DNA from: JAFAGX01 sp035624085
GTDB lineage: Bacteria; Acidobacteriota; Terriglobia; Terriglobales; Acidobacteriaceae
Assembly: GCA_035624085.1 (NCBI GenBank)
Contig: DASPSE010000411.1
Coordinates: forward strand, 1 to 64,000
Length of the DNA stretch: 64,000 bases
Direction: 5' to 3'
Shown here: positions 8,654-18,068 of the stretch, one piece after another
Layout of the letters: every line of letters begins with the position of its first letter
Position numbering within the stretch: position 1 is the stretch's first letter
Position numbers and translations under genes: made by a program
Notes under the pieces: generated by a model
Databases searched by the model: none
The model's input: only the letters and a program-made list of their open reading frames with translations
What the model was told of the DNA's origin: nothing

Positions 8654-9034
8654 ATGCGCGCGGGGAGGACAGTGTTGCCACGGATCAGGGTGCTTGTAGC
8701 AAATCAGCCGCGCCTGATGCGAGAGCTTGTACTCGCCACCATCGCTAACCAGCCGGATATCGAACTCATTGGAGAAGCCCCCAATGAAGCGGAGGTGAGC
8801 GAAGCGGTAGACCGCACCCGTCCCGACTGTCTGATCATCACGCTCGAAAAGCCACAGATTCAGCCCATCCTGTGCGGTTTTCTGCTTGGCCAGTATCCGC
8901 AGATGAAGGTTTTGGCAGTGGCGCCCGAAGGAGACGCGAGCGTTTTCTACTGGTCATTTACAACTCTCCGCTCAAAAACCATCGAGGTGTCAACGCAAGG
9001 CGTGCTGGGGGCGCTGCGAGATGAACACGACTGA
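8654..9034 (+). CDS. Stand-alone degenerate receiver-domain protein
   Basis: About 126 residues from the ATG at 8654 (AGGCGGA upstream); a TTG at 8618 is an alternative. RIRVLVANQPRLMRELVLA has the shape of a receiver domain of the NarL group. The phospho-acceptor position is not Asp: the usual LLDxxMP corresponds to LIITLEKP. There is no output domain. It lies between the LuxR-type regulator and the export gene and is probably a partner or decoy receiver for exopolysaccharide control. Function is inferred from context only. Confidence 0.65.
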   Translation: MRAGRTVLPRIRVLVANQPRLMRELVLATIANQPDIELIGEAPNEAEVSEAVDRTRPDCLIITLEKPQIQPILCGFLLGQYPQMKVLAVAPEGDASVFYWSFTTLRSKTIEVSTQGVLGALRDEHD

Positions 9035-9180
9035 CACATTGGGTGGTAGGGCTGGAGACGCAATTCGTCGGGAGAGCCAGAGCGTCGATTTGATTTAGAA
9101 CGCCAAGCAGCAGTTTTAGTGGGTTCTATACAGATTTGCACAAACGCTTCCTGTAAGCGAGGGGGCGAAGCTATAGGAAT

Positions 9181-12048
9181 ATGAGCCCGCGGTTAATAGT
9201 AAGACGCTTGATAACAGGAGCAGCGCTGCTACTTTCATTAAGCTGGGTGGTCGCCGCGCAAGATAATGATTTGTCCCAGCCGAGTCCGTCGTCTGGGTCG
9301 AGCGCACCATCCAACGCGACGCCGTCGGCCGATGACCTCGTTTGGTTTCTAAGTTCCAATTCCGATCTGCTCGCCAGCGTAAAGGCTGCCGTCCTTCGGA
9401 AGGCTCATGAGCAGAGAGAACTACTGGATACGACTGACCTGACCGACGACGCTTTTGAGCGGATTATCCGGGAAGACGCGAGTGCGCGGCTGTTGGTAGC
9501 TCAGAAGATCCAGGACTACAACAGGGTGCGCACACCGCCCGTATCGTCGGAGCAGGAACCGGATGCAACAACCCTCCCGTTCCCGGAGATGGAGCTCGGG
9601 ACAACCGAGGTCCCTCGATCGAGGATGGAATCAGAAGGGATCCTTCCATCGAAAACGGAATCAGAACTCGGGAACCCTGCAGCATTTCGTCGACAGCCAA
9701 GAGATTCTTCGTTGACAGGTCCCCAGCCGGCAGCAGGAGACTTTACCACCATCCCTCCAACTCGGCGACAAGCAGTTCCGCCGCCGGTGGAGGATCAAAA
9801 CCGGCCGGTGACGACCAAACAACCAAATCCCTATCCTGACCTGCCCTCGGCACAGGATCTTTACCGGCAGTTTCCAAATAAAGAGTCTTCACTTAAGCGG
9901 TTTGGGGATGACGTATTTCTCAACGGGACCGGCAACCTCGAAGCTTTGCCGATGGATCTGCCTGCGGGTCCAGAGTATGTTCTGGGTCCAGGGGATGGCT
10001 TGAACATCACGTTATGGGGCAGCATCTCGCAAAGGATCGCTGCGACGGTGGATCGCCAAGGGCAGATCGTCTTGCCCGAGTCAGGCGGGGTTGTCGTAGC
10101 CGGGCATACACTGGCGGACGCGCAGCTGACGATCCAAAGAGTCCTGAGCACACAATTCAAAACCGCCCGGGTAAGTGTGTCTCTCACCCGTCTGCGTACG
10201 ATTCGCGTATACGTAGTAGGCGATGTTAAACGGCCTGGGGCCTACGATATCAGCTCGCTTTCGACGCCGCTGAATGCGCTCTACGTGGCGGGTGGTCCCA
10301 CGCTGCGGGGCTCGCTGCGCACGGTTCGCCATTATCGAGGTAAAGAGTTGGTTCGAGTGGTCGATTTATACGATCTGATTCTCCATGGTGTGCGCACCAG
10401 CGTTGCGCGGTTGGAGCCTGGCGACACGATTTTGGTGCCGACGGTAGGTTCTGAGGTAAGCGTGGCGGGGATGGTAAGGCGGCCCGGCATTTACGAGCTG
10501 ACTCAAGAGAGGGATTTGTCGGAGGTGCTGCAGCTTGCGGGCGGCGTACTGGTCTCTGCCACGCTGCGACATGTCACAGTGGAGAGAATTGAAGCCCATC
10601 AAAGACGAGTGCTTCTAAGCCTGAATTTGCCGGACGGGAACAGCAATGACGAGAGCGCCATTCAGAAGGCATTGGGCAACTTTGCGGTGCAGGATGGCGA
10701 CCGGATTACCATCTCTCCCATCCTGCCGTACAGCGATAAAACCGTATATCTCCAGGGGCACGTATTTCGTCCCGGCAAGTATCCTTACCGGGAGGGGACT
10801 CAGATTGCCGATATAATCCGTTCCTATCAGGATTTGCTTCCAGAACCGGCGCAACACGCCGAGATTGTCCGCTTAGTGCCACCCGATTATCGGCCAGAAG
10901 TCATTGAATTCAACTTGGGAGATGTTCTGGGAGGCGACGATCCTATCGATCTGCAGCCGTTCGACACGATTCGTATCTTCGGACGATACGAAATCGATCC
11001 GCCCAAAGTCTCCATTTATGGCGAGGTGCTTCGGCCCGGAAAATATCCGCTCAGCCAGGACATGACCGCGGCCGCGCTGGTGCGCATGGCGGGAGGGTTC
11101 AAACGGAGCGCTTTCCAACAAGAGGCTGATATTACCAGCTACGTGGTGCAGAACGATGACAGGATTCGCACCCAGCACGAAACAGTCCAGATCGCAAAAG
11201 CGCTCAACGGAGACAGCGCAGCTGATGCAATCCTGAAACCAAACGATGTGCTGACGATTCGTCAGTTATCAGGTTGGAGTGACATCGGCGCCTCGGTCAC
11301 GATCAAAGGTGAAGTCGCCTATCCCGGCACCTATGGCATCGAGGAGGGGGAGAAACTCAGCCAATTCATTAGAAGGGCGGGTGGATTCCGGAAAGATGCC
11401 TATCCCGACGGAGCCGTCCTCGAACGCGTGCAGGCCCGCGAGTTGGCTGAGCAAAGTCGAGCGGCCTTGATACGGCGCATTGAAAGCGAGAGCGCGAAAC
11501 CGAAACTTTCGGCTACCAGTTCAGGCCAGGACCAGGCAGCTTTTCTTCAGGCCGCATCGCAGCAGCGGGATGAGGTTCTTACCGCCCTGAAAAACCAACC
11601 TGCAAGCGGGCGGCTGGTTATCAATATCTCTGCGGATATCGAGCGCTGGCAGGGTACGATAGCCGACGTTGAGTTGCGAGCCGGAGATGAGATCACCATT
11701 CCTAAGATGCCGGGCTTTGTCGCAGTTAGTGGACAGGTCTACAACGCTGCCGCGATCACCTACAACCGAGGGAAAAATGCAGCTTGGTATCTGCGCCAGG
11801 CGGGCGGTCCGACAGAACTGGCCAATCGGAAGGATATCTACATCATTCATGCGAATGGCTCGGTTGTGGGCCGAGGCAGCGGCTCCTTGTGGAGCGGCGG
11901 CGTGTTAGATACAACGCTGCTGCGTGGAGACACGATCGTAGTGCCGGAAAAGATTATCGGTGGCACAAGTGCCTGGAAGAACCTCCTGGACACGGCGCAA
12001 TTGACGTCGTCCCTCGCGATTGCCGCGAGAGTGGCTACCAGTTTCTAG
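9181..12048 (+). CDS. Polysaccharide export protein with six SLBB domains
   Basis: 955 residues with a signal peptide (LITGAALLLSLSWVVAAQ) and a TAGGA ribosome site. A low-complexity Pro/Ser-rich linker to about 250 is followed by the poly-export domain (GPEYVLGPGDGLNITLWGS). Then come six SLBB-type repeats, recognisable by GxVxxPGxY-like turns and AGG: VVGDVKRPGAY, VAGMVRRPGIY, LQGHVFRPGKY, IYGEVLRPGKY, IKGEVAYPGTY, and VSGQVYNAAAI. Wza of E. coli is about 380 residues, so this is a much longer relative. It should form the outer-membrane/periplasmic channel of the export machine and is the first structural gene of the locus. Confidence 0.92.
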   Translation: MSPRLIVRRLITGAALLLSLSWVVAAQDNDLSQPSPSSGSSAPSNATPSADDLVWFLSSNSDLLASVKAAVLRKAHEQRELLDTTDLTDDAFERIIREDASARLLVAQKIQDYNRVRTPPVSSEQEPDATTLPFPEMELGTTEVPRSRMESEGILPSKTESELGNPAAFRRQPRDSSLTGPQPAAGDFTTIPPTRRQAVPPPVEDQNRPVTTKQPNPYPDLPSAQDLYRQFPNKESSLKRFGDDVFLNGTGNLEALPMDLPAGPEYVLGPGDGLNITLWGSISQRIAATVDRQGQIVLPESGGVVVAGHTLADAQLTIQRVLSTQFKTARVSVSLTRLRTIRVYVVGDVKRPGAYDISSLSTPLNALYVAGGPTLRGSLRTVRHYRGKELVRVVDLYDLILHGVRTSVARLEPGDTILVPTVGSEVSVAGMVRRPGIYELTQERDLSEVLQLAGGVLVSATLRHVTVERIEAHQRRVLLSLNLPDGNSNDESAIQKALGNFAVQDGDRITISPILPYSDKTVYLQGHVFRPGKYPYREGTQIADIIRSYQDLLPEPAQHAEIVRLVPPDYRPEVIEFNLGDVLGGDDPIDLQPFDTIRIFGRYEIDPPKVSIYGEVLRPGKYPLSQDMTAAALVRMAGGFKRSAFQQEADITSYVVQNDDRIRTQHETVQIAKALNGDSAADAILKPNDVLTIRQLSGWSDIGASVTIKGEVAYPGTYGIEEGEKLSQFIRRAGGFRKDAYPDGAVLERVQARELAEQSRAALIRRIESESAKPKLSATSSGQDQAAFLQAASQQRDEVLTALKNQPASGRLVINISADIERWQGTIADVELRAGDEITIPKMPGFVAVSGQVYNAAAITYNRGKNAAWYLRQAGGPTELANRKDIYIIHANGSVVGRGSGSLWSGGVLDTTLLRGDTIVVPEKIIGGTSAWKNLLDTAQLTSSLAIAARVATSF

Positions 12049-12071
12049 AGTCCATCCATATCTGGCCATCT

Positions 12072-14453
12072 ATGTCCGGAATCACCAAGCAGCTCCTGAC
12101 TCTGGTCGCAGTTATGTTGCCTTCTTGTTCGGTGCTCCCGCAGGTTACGGCTCAAGCCAGTGGTCAGGACAATCCGTCCGTGCACTCCAAACTTCTCGCA
12201 AGTTTCCTGGCGGACGAGAAACTCTTCTGGTCGCGTCCACTTCGGGCGCAGGCGAGCGACATCACATGGTTCGTGCCCTTCATTGCGACAACTTCTTTAC
12301 TGATCGGAAGCGATACCTCGATTGAGAAGAAGCTGTCCACCAGCGGATCTGTCTTGCAGCGCAGTGAAGATCTCTCGAACCTTGGGACCGTTTCTTTGAT
12401 CGGCACGGCAGGCGCGCTCTATCTGTGGGGCAAGCTCAGCCACAGGCAGCACTGGCAGGAGACCGGCTTATTGGGCGGGGAAGCATTGCTGGATAGCACT
12501 TTCAACGACGAGCTGATGAAGCTGGCGTTTGGGCGGGAAAGACCTCTGCAAGGAGATGGAAAGGGGAACTTCTGGAGCGGCGGCACATCCTTTCCGTCCG
12601 AACATGCGGCGGTGGCGTGGTCTATCACCAGCGTCTTCACGCACGAATATCCAGGACCACTAACGCAATTGTTAGCCTATGGAACCGCCAGTGGGGTAAG
12701 CATCTCCAGAATTACAGCACGGAAACACTTCGCCTCCGACGTGTTTATCGGGAGCGCTATGGGGTGGTATATGGGCCGGCAAGTCTATCGTGCACACCAC
12801 GAGCCGGAGTTAGGCGGCGCGTCATGGGACGATCCCGCACAACCCCACGAGACCAACTCGCGAAATCCAAAGAACATGAGCTCGCCCTATGTTCTGCTGG
12901 ATAGCTGGGTTTATCCCGCGCTCCAACGTTTAGCAGCGCTCGGCTACGTGCCGGGGGCTTTTCTGGGGATGCGGCCTTGGACGCGCATGGAATGTGCCCG
13001 GCTGATCGGGGAGGCAGGCGAACAGATTAGGACTAAGGGGAGCGAGGACAGCCAAGCGATCCAGCTCTACACCGCACTGGCAAACGAATTTGCTCCGGAA
13101 GCAGCGCGCCTGGATGGCGCTGCCAACCGGGGTGCAAGCCTGGATTCTGTTTACCTGCGGACAATGGGAATCGCAGGCACTCCCCTGCGGGACGGGTATC
13201 ACTTCGGTCAAACTCTGATCAACGACTATGGGCGACCCTATGGCGAGGGAACAAATGCCATCAGCGGTCTCACTGCACACGCTGTGGCGGGACCGCTTTC
13301 CATCTCAGTTCAAGGCGAATATCAGCATGCGCCCGCAGTCGCTTCGGATCCTCTAAGCGTCTTGCAGGCGATAGCGTTCGTCGATGGCACACATCCCTTG
13401 CCAGATGGGGCTCCAGAGATTGACCGCCTCCGGCTGCTGAACAGCACCATCGCGCTCACGATGCGCAACGTCCAGATCTCCATTGGCAAGCAAAGCCTCT
13501 GGCTTGGACCGAGCGAGGCCGGGCCGTTTCTGTTCAGCAATAATGCGGAGCCGGTCACGATGCTCCGCTTTGATGCAACTTCACCGTATGAGATGCCATT
13601 AATTTCCCGCCTTCTTGGCCCGGTGCGCTCCGAATTCTTCCTTGGACGGCTCTCCGGTCAGACCTGGGAGTATTCTCCGGTTTTGTTCGGACCGAATCTC
13701 ACCTCTCAACCCTTCATTCACGGGACGAAAGTCAGCTTCCATCCAACTCCGAACCTCGAGTTTGGCATGGGGCTTACCGCGCAATTCGGCGGAGAGGGAA
13801 ATCCGTTCACGTGGTCGAATTTCCTGCGTACCTTCTACTCGCATCGCGTCGGAACTGGACGGAACCCGGGGAAACGCCTCTCGGAATTTGACTTCAGTTA
13901 TCGCCTGCCGGGTTTGCGGAATTGGCTGCAGGTCTATGTCGATTCCATGGTGATTGATGAGTATTCGCCCCTGGGATCGGACCGCCCCGGCATTAATCCA
14001 GGTATCTATCTTTCCCGTCTTCCCAAAATTCATCGGACGGATCTCCGGCTTGAGGGCATAACCACGGATTTAAATGTGCCACAACATTTTGGGCCAGGCG
14101 CATTTTACTGGGACAACCGGTATCGCTCGGGCTATACCAACAACGGCTCTTTGCTGGGCTCGTGGATCGGGCGAAGGGGGCGAGGCGAACAAGCCTGGCT
14201 CACCTACCATTTTTCGCCGCGCAGCGATCTTCAGATCGGATACCGCCACAACAATGTGGACCCGGCATTCCTGCGTGGAGGCACACTTCGGGATCTAGTG
14301 GCAAGAACCGACTTCAAGATTACCGATGAACTGGCTTTCTCCGGATTCATTCAACAGGAGAACTGGAAGTTCGTGACCTTGTCTTCGCTTCCGAAGTCAG
14401 ACCTCACGGCTTCCGTCGAGCTAACCTTCTGGCCCAGGCGCATAAAGAAGTAG
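12072..14453 (+). CDS. PAP2 phosphatase - Wzi capsule-assembly fusion protein
   Basis: 793 residues from the ATG at 12072, 23 bp after the exporter; longer upstream readings overlap the exporter and are not credible. An N-terminal signal sequence is present. The PAP2 lipid-phosphatase domain has all three motifs: K150...RERP (155-158), PSEH (175-178) and S212-R...H219...D223. From about residue 270 it resembles Wzi/capsule-assembly beta-barrel proteins (SSPYVLLDSWVYPALQRLAA). The PAP2 part could recycle undecaprenyl pyrophosphate released during polymerisation; the Wzi part would tether polymer at the outer membrane. Both activities are inferred. Confidence 0.85.
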   Translation: MSGITKQLLTLVAVMLPSCSVLPQVTAQASGQDNPSVHSKLLASFLADEKLFWSRPLRAQASDITWFVPFIATTSLLIGSDTSIEKKLSTSGSVLQRSEDLSNLGTVSLIGTAGALYLWGKLSHRQHWQETGLLGGEALLDSTFNDELMKLAFGRERPLQGDGKGNFWSGGTSFPSEHAAVAWSITSVFTHEYPGPLTQLLAYGTASGVSISRITARKHFASDVFIGSAMGWYMGRQVYRAHHEPELGGASWDDPAQPHETNSRNPKNMSSPYVLLDSWVYPALQRLAALGYVPGAFLGMRPWTRMECARLIGEAGEQIRTKGSEDSQAIQLYTALANEFAPEAARLDGAANRGASLDSVYLRTMGIAGTPLRDGYHFGQTLINDYGRPYGEGTNAISGLTAHAVAGPLSISVQGEYQHAPAVASDPLSVLQAIAFVDGTHPLPDGAPEIDRLRLLNSTIALTMRNVQISIGKQSLWLGPSEAGPFLFSNNAEPVTMLRFDATSPYEMPLISRLLGPVRSEFFLGRLSGQTWEYSPVLFGPNLTSQPFIHGTKVSFHPTPNLEFGMGLTAQFGGEGNPFTWSNFLRTFYSHRVGTGRNPGKRLSEFDFSYRLPGLRNWLQVYVDSMVIDEYSPLGSDRPGINPGIYLSRLPKIHRTDLRLEGITTDLNVPQHFGPGAFYWDNRYRSGYTNNGSLLGSWIGRRGRGEQAWLTYHFSPRSDLQIGYRHNNVDPAFLRGGTLRDLVARTDFKITDELAFSGFIQQENWKFVTLSSLPKSDLTASVELTFWPRRIKK

Positions 14454-14479
14454 TCGTCGCCGGTTTGTGCACACAGAAA

Positions 14480-15826
14480 ATGACAACCACAGAGCGGCAA
14501 GCAGAGGTGTTATCGCAGCCGGCGCCAGTCGAAATTTCGATGCGAAGAGATCCTCTCGGCATCAGTCCAAGCAACGCGATCGATCGCCTTCGGTTGTTGT
14601 GGGAGCGAAGACGCTTTTTGCGCCGAGCCGCGCTGTCGGGATTGTTAGTAGGTGCGATATTGGCGCTCATGTTGCCCAAGCGATTTGAGTCTACGACACA
14701 GCTGATGCCTCCAGAGGGGCCATCCAGTTCCACAATGGCCATGGCTGCTTTGGCAGGCAAGGCCGGCTTGGGTGGTCTAGGGGACTTTACCGGGGACCTG
14801 CTCGGATTGAAGAGTCCGGGAGCCCTTTTCGTGGGAATCCTCCATAGCCAGACAGTTGCGGACCGCATTATCGATCGCTTCAGCTTGAGCAACGTCTACG
14901 GAACGCGGCTGCCGGAGGATACCCGCGACAAACTGGCAAAGAATACTTCGGTATCGGAGGACCGGAACAGCGGAATCGTGAGCATCAGGGTTACTGATGC
15001 GGATCCTAAACGCGCTGCTGCTATGGCCCAGGCCTATGCTGAAGAATTGGATCACCTCGTGGCGGAGCTCTCCACCTCGACTGCCCATCGTGAGCGAATA
15101 TTTCTTGAGGAGCGATTGCAAACCGCCAAACAAGAATTGGATCAGGCGTCCCGGGACCTCGGTCAGTTTGAAAGCAAGAATGCTGCGATCGATATCAAAG
15201 AACAAGGCAAGGCCATGGTGGATGCGACTGCTACCCTCATGGGCCAATTGATTGCGGCCAAGTCAGAACTGAAGGGACTCGAGCCGATCTACACAACCAA
15301 CAACGTAAAAGTTCAATCCGTGCAATCGCGGATCGCGGAACTGAATCGAGAACTGGAAAAATTGGGCAGGAGAGATGAATCGCAAGCTGACGGTCCGGAA
15401 ACGACCGGCGATTCGTTTTACCCGTCGATCCGAAAGCTGCCTTTGCTTGGGGAAACTTACGCCGACTTGTATCGGCGCACCAAGATCAAAGAAATGGTTT
15501 ACGAGACCCTCACCCAGCAGTATGAGTTGGCAAAGGTACAGGAGGCGAAAGAAACGCCCAGGGTTAAAGTGCTGGATGTGGCCAGAATACCGCAGAAGAA
15601 AGCTTTCCCTCCGCGCCTGTTCATCGTGGTTGTCTGTACCCTCTTGTGCGCCATGGGAGGAGCCGTCCTGATATTAGCGAAGGCTTACTGGAAAGATATC
15701 GATGCGACAAATGCCGGCAAAGTGTTGGCGCGAGAGGTCTTTCATACGGTCCGAGCGGGCATGCCTTGGGCGGCCAACGGCTCGCGCTTGCATGCAGTCG
15801 CGCACTGGTTGGGAGCGTGGTTCTAA
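14480..15826 (+). CDS. Wzz/GumC-type polysaccharide co-polymerase
   Basis: About 448 residues from the ATG at 14480 (a TTG lies at 14465). Two membrane segments flank a long periplasmic part: TM1 at about 52-70 (AALSGLLVGAILALML) and TM2 near the C-terminus (LFIVVVCTLLCAMGGAVLIL), with coiled-coil-rich sequence between (AKQELDQASRDLGQFESKNA). This is the chain-length determinant layout. The C-terminus lacks a BY-kinase domain and no separate kinase is in the locus. It should set polymer length together with the Wzy protein and the SLBB exporter. Confidence 0.88.
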   Translation: MTTTERQAEVLSQPAPVEISMRRDPLGISPSNAIDRLRLLWERRRFLRRAALSGLLVGAILALMLPKRFESTTQLMPPEGPSSSTMAMAALAGKAGLGGLGDFTGDLLGLKSPGALFVGILHSQTVADRIIDRFSLSNVYGTRLPEDTRDKLAKNTSVSEDRNSGIVSIRVTDADPKRAAAMAQAYAEELDHLVAELSTSTAHRERIFLEERLQTAKQELDQASRDLGQFESKNAAIDIKEQGKAMVDATATLMGQLIAAKSELKGLEPIYTTNNVKVQSVQSRIAELNRELEKLGRRDESQADGPETTGDSFYPSIRKLPLLGETYADLYRRTKIKEMVYETLTQQYELAKVQEAKETPRVKVLDVARIPQKKAFPPRLFIVVVCTLLCAMGGAVLILAKAYWKDIDATNAGKVLAREVFHTVRAGMPWAANGSRLHAVAHWLGAWF

Positions 15827-15889
15827 ATCGCGGTAAGTGTTGCCGCTTCATAACTGATCGGTGGAGACGGTGATTAAAGGAGGACAAAG

Positions 15890-17092
15890 ATGAGGATAGC
15901 AGTGTTAGGGGGCGATGGTTATTGCGGCTGGCCGACGGCATTATATCTCTCAAAACGTGGAAATGAAGTCGCCATCGTAGATAGTTTCATCCGCCGATTG
16001 TGGGATTACGAACTCGGCTCACAGACGCTCACTCCCATCCTCCCGCTTCCTGAGCGGCTCCGCGCCTGGCAGAGAGCCACAGGCGAAAGCATCGAGTATT
16101 TTGCCGGGGATATAACCGAATATGCGTTCCTTTCGTCGGTCTTCCGGCAGTTTGAGCCCGAAGCGGTGGTGCACTTTGCGGAGCAACGGTCGGCACCCTA
16201 TTCCATGATTGACCGCAATCACGCGGTCTTCTCTCAAATGAACAATGTGGTGGGCACGCTGAATGTTCTTTTTGCGGTCAAAGAGTTTCAGCCCGCCTGT
16301 CACCTGGTCAAGTTGGGAACGATGGGGGAATACGGAACGCCGAATATTGATATCGAAGAAGGGTTTATCAGAATCCACCACAATGGCCGGGAGGACGTCC
16401 TGCCCTTTCCCAAGCAGCCGGGCTCCTTTTATCACCTTTCCAAGGTTCATGACAGTCACAACATCGCGTTCTGCTGCAAGATTTGGGGCTTGCGGGCTAC
16501 CGATCTGAACCAAGGGGTTGTCTACGGCACGGTGACTGATGAGACCAAGCTGGACGAAGCCCTCATTAATCGCTTCGACTACGACGAGGTTTTTGGAACA
16601 GCGCTCAATCGCTTCTGTGTACAGGCGGCGATCGGTTATCCCTTGACGGTCTATGGCAAAGGTGGACAGACGCGTGGCTTCCTCGATATCCGGGATACCG
16701 TTCGGTGTATTGAGTTGGCGTGTGTAAACCCGCCCGCGGCGGGCGAATATCGAGTATTCAATCAGTTCACGGAGCAATTTTCGGTGCTGCAATTGGCAGA
16801 ACTGGTCGCCGCAGCAGGCGACAAGCTAGGGCTGAAGGTAGCAATTGATCATCTTCCTGACCCGCGGGTTGAGGCTGAGGAACATTACTATAAAGCCAAG
16901 CACACAAAGCTACTTGATCTGGGGCTCAGACCACATCTGCTATCGGAATCTTTGCTCGATTCCCAGGTGAACATCGCCGTGCAGTATCGCGATCGCATTG
17001 ATGCGTCTCTGCTTTCTCCGCGCGTGAACTGGCGGCAGCCTAAGAATGATCGCCGGGCCACGTTCGCCCCCCTGGGGGCGGCGGCGGATTAA
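15890..17092 (+). CDS. sqdB: UDP-sulfoquinovose synthase
   Basis: 400 residues with a perfect AAAGGAGG just before the ATG. It makes UDP-sulfoquinovose from UDP-glucose and sulfite. It is an extended SDR with the NAD motif GGDGYCG at 7-13. The family-specific stretch VVHFAEQRSAPYSMIDR, the KLGTMGEYGTPNIDIEEG block and SFYHLSKVHDSHNI are all present. Catalytic Thr144, Tyr181 and Lys185 are in the expected places, one residue off the plant SQD1 numbering as I recall it. No sulfolipid glycosyltransferase gene stands next to it; it is embedded among polysaccharide genes, so the product may enter the exopolysaccharide rather than a lipid. Confidence 0.92.
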   Translation: MRIAVLGGDGYCGWPTALYLSKRGNEVAIVDSFIRRLWDYELGSQTLTPILPLPERLRAWQRATGESIEYFAGDITEYAFLSSVFRQFEPEAVVHFAEQRSAPYSMIDRNHAVFSQMNNVVGTLNVLFAVKEFQPACHLVKLGTMGEYGTPNIDIEEGFIRIHHNGREDVLPFPKQPGSFYHLSKVHDSHNIAFCCKIWGLRATDLNQGVVYGTVTDETKLDEALINRFDYDEVFGTALNRFCVQAAIGYPLTVYGKGGQTRGFLDIRDTVRCIELACVNPPAAGEYRVFNQFTEQFSVLQLAELVAAAGDKLGLKVAIDHLPDPRVEAEEHYYKAKHTKLLDLGLRPHLLSESLLDSQVNIAVQYRDRIDASLLSPRVNWRQPKNDRRATFAPLGAAAD

Positions 17093-17132
17093 GGTCCACT
17101 CTCCTTGTCATGGTCAGCAAAGAACAGACGCC

Positions 17133-18050
17133 ATGAATCCGGAAACCTATGCGGAATGGTTACGCAGGCAAGGCCATCATGTCATCCGGACATCCAGCTC
17201 ATACTGGAACTGCGAAGGTTCCGGCGTTTACCAGGCGTTTCCCTATCATTGGCTGATTCAACCCACGGCTCAGGAACAGCGAGAGCTGATGTGGAAACAT
17301 CACGCCCTAGCCTTGCGATATTCCGCTCCCGCGAACAGCGGCAACGAATCGAATGGCTACCACGCTGTCTACACTGGTGCTGCTTACGATTTTGATGTGC
17401 TAACCACCAAGGCGCGGAACAACGTGCGACGCGGATTGCGCAGTTGCTCGATAATCCGGATTCCAGTGGAGCGATACGTGGAAGAAGGCTGGGAGTTGAG
17501 AGTGGATACCTTGGCACGACAAGGGCGCTGTCTGAAGGAGACACGCGACGTCTGGCGCGGGCGGAGTTGGGCTGCATCTGGTCTCGACGGCTTTGAGGTC
17601 TGGGCAGCAGAAGTGCAGAACAGGTTGGCAGCAACCTTGCTCATCTTTCAAATGGACAACTGGTTTTACCTGGTCTATCAGCAATGCCATCGCGACTATC
17701 TGCGGGCCCACATAAACAATGCGCTCTGCTTTGCGGTGACCCGCAGTTTGACACAACGGGGGAATGTGCAGGGTATCTTCTACGGACTGCGCTCGCTCGA
17801 TGCCGCCGCCAGTGTGGACGCGTTTAAGTTTCAAATGGGATATGAAGCCAGACCGGTGGGCCAGCACATCGTATTCCACCCATATCTGAAGCCGTGGATC
17901 AACCAAGTCACTTATCGGCTATCGAAAGCGTTTTTGGCGCTCAATCCGGGGAACCGTCGGCTCGCGAAAGCAGAAGGCATGCTTCGCCAATACCTGGCAC
18001 AGAAGTCTCGGCTGACAGCGCAAGAAAAATTCGCTTTGCCCACAATCTAA
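17133..18050 (+). CDS. FemAB/GNAT-like acyltransferase-type protein
   Basis: 305 residues from the ATG at 17133 (MNPETYAEWLRRQG). The layout resembles the FemAB/Acetyltransf_6 proteins found in exopolysaccharide loci. The central region KARNNVRRGLRSCSI and later AATLLIFQMDNWFYLVYQQC, AHINNALCFAVT and IFYGLRSLDAA fit a double-GNAT fold. The probable role is aminoacyl or acyl decoration of a sugar intermediate in the cytoplasm. It sits between sqdB and the flippase on the same strand with short gaps. No catalytic residue can be assigned confidently. Confidence 0.6.
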   Translation: MNPETYAEWLRRQGHHVIRTSSSYWNCEGSGVYQAFPYHWLIQPTAQEQRELMWKHHALALRYSAPANSGNESNGYHAVYTGAAYDFDVLTTKARNNVRRGLRSCSIIRIPVERYVEEGWELRVDTLARQGRCLKETRDVWRGRSWAASGLDGFEVWAAEVQNRLAATLLIFQMDNWFYLVYQQCHRDYLRAHINNALCFAVTRSLTQRGNVQGIFYGLRSLDAAASVDAFKFQMGYEARPVGQHIVFHPYLKPWINQVTYRLSKAFLALNPGNRRLAKAEGMLRQYLAQKSRLTAQEKFALPTI

Positions 18051-18068
18051 CCAGATAAGGATCTGGCT

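Noticed and set aside
11784..12071. Upstream extension of the PAP2-Wzi frame
   Set aside because: It overlaps the SLBB exporter gene in another frame; the start at 12072 gives a proper signal peptide.
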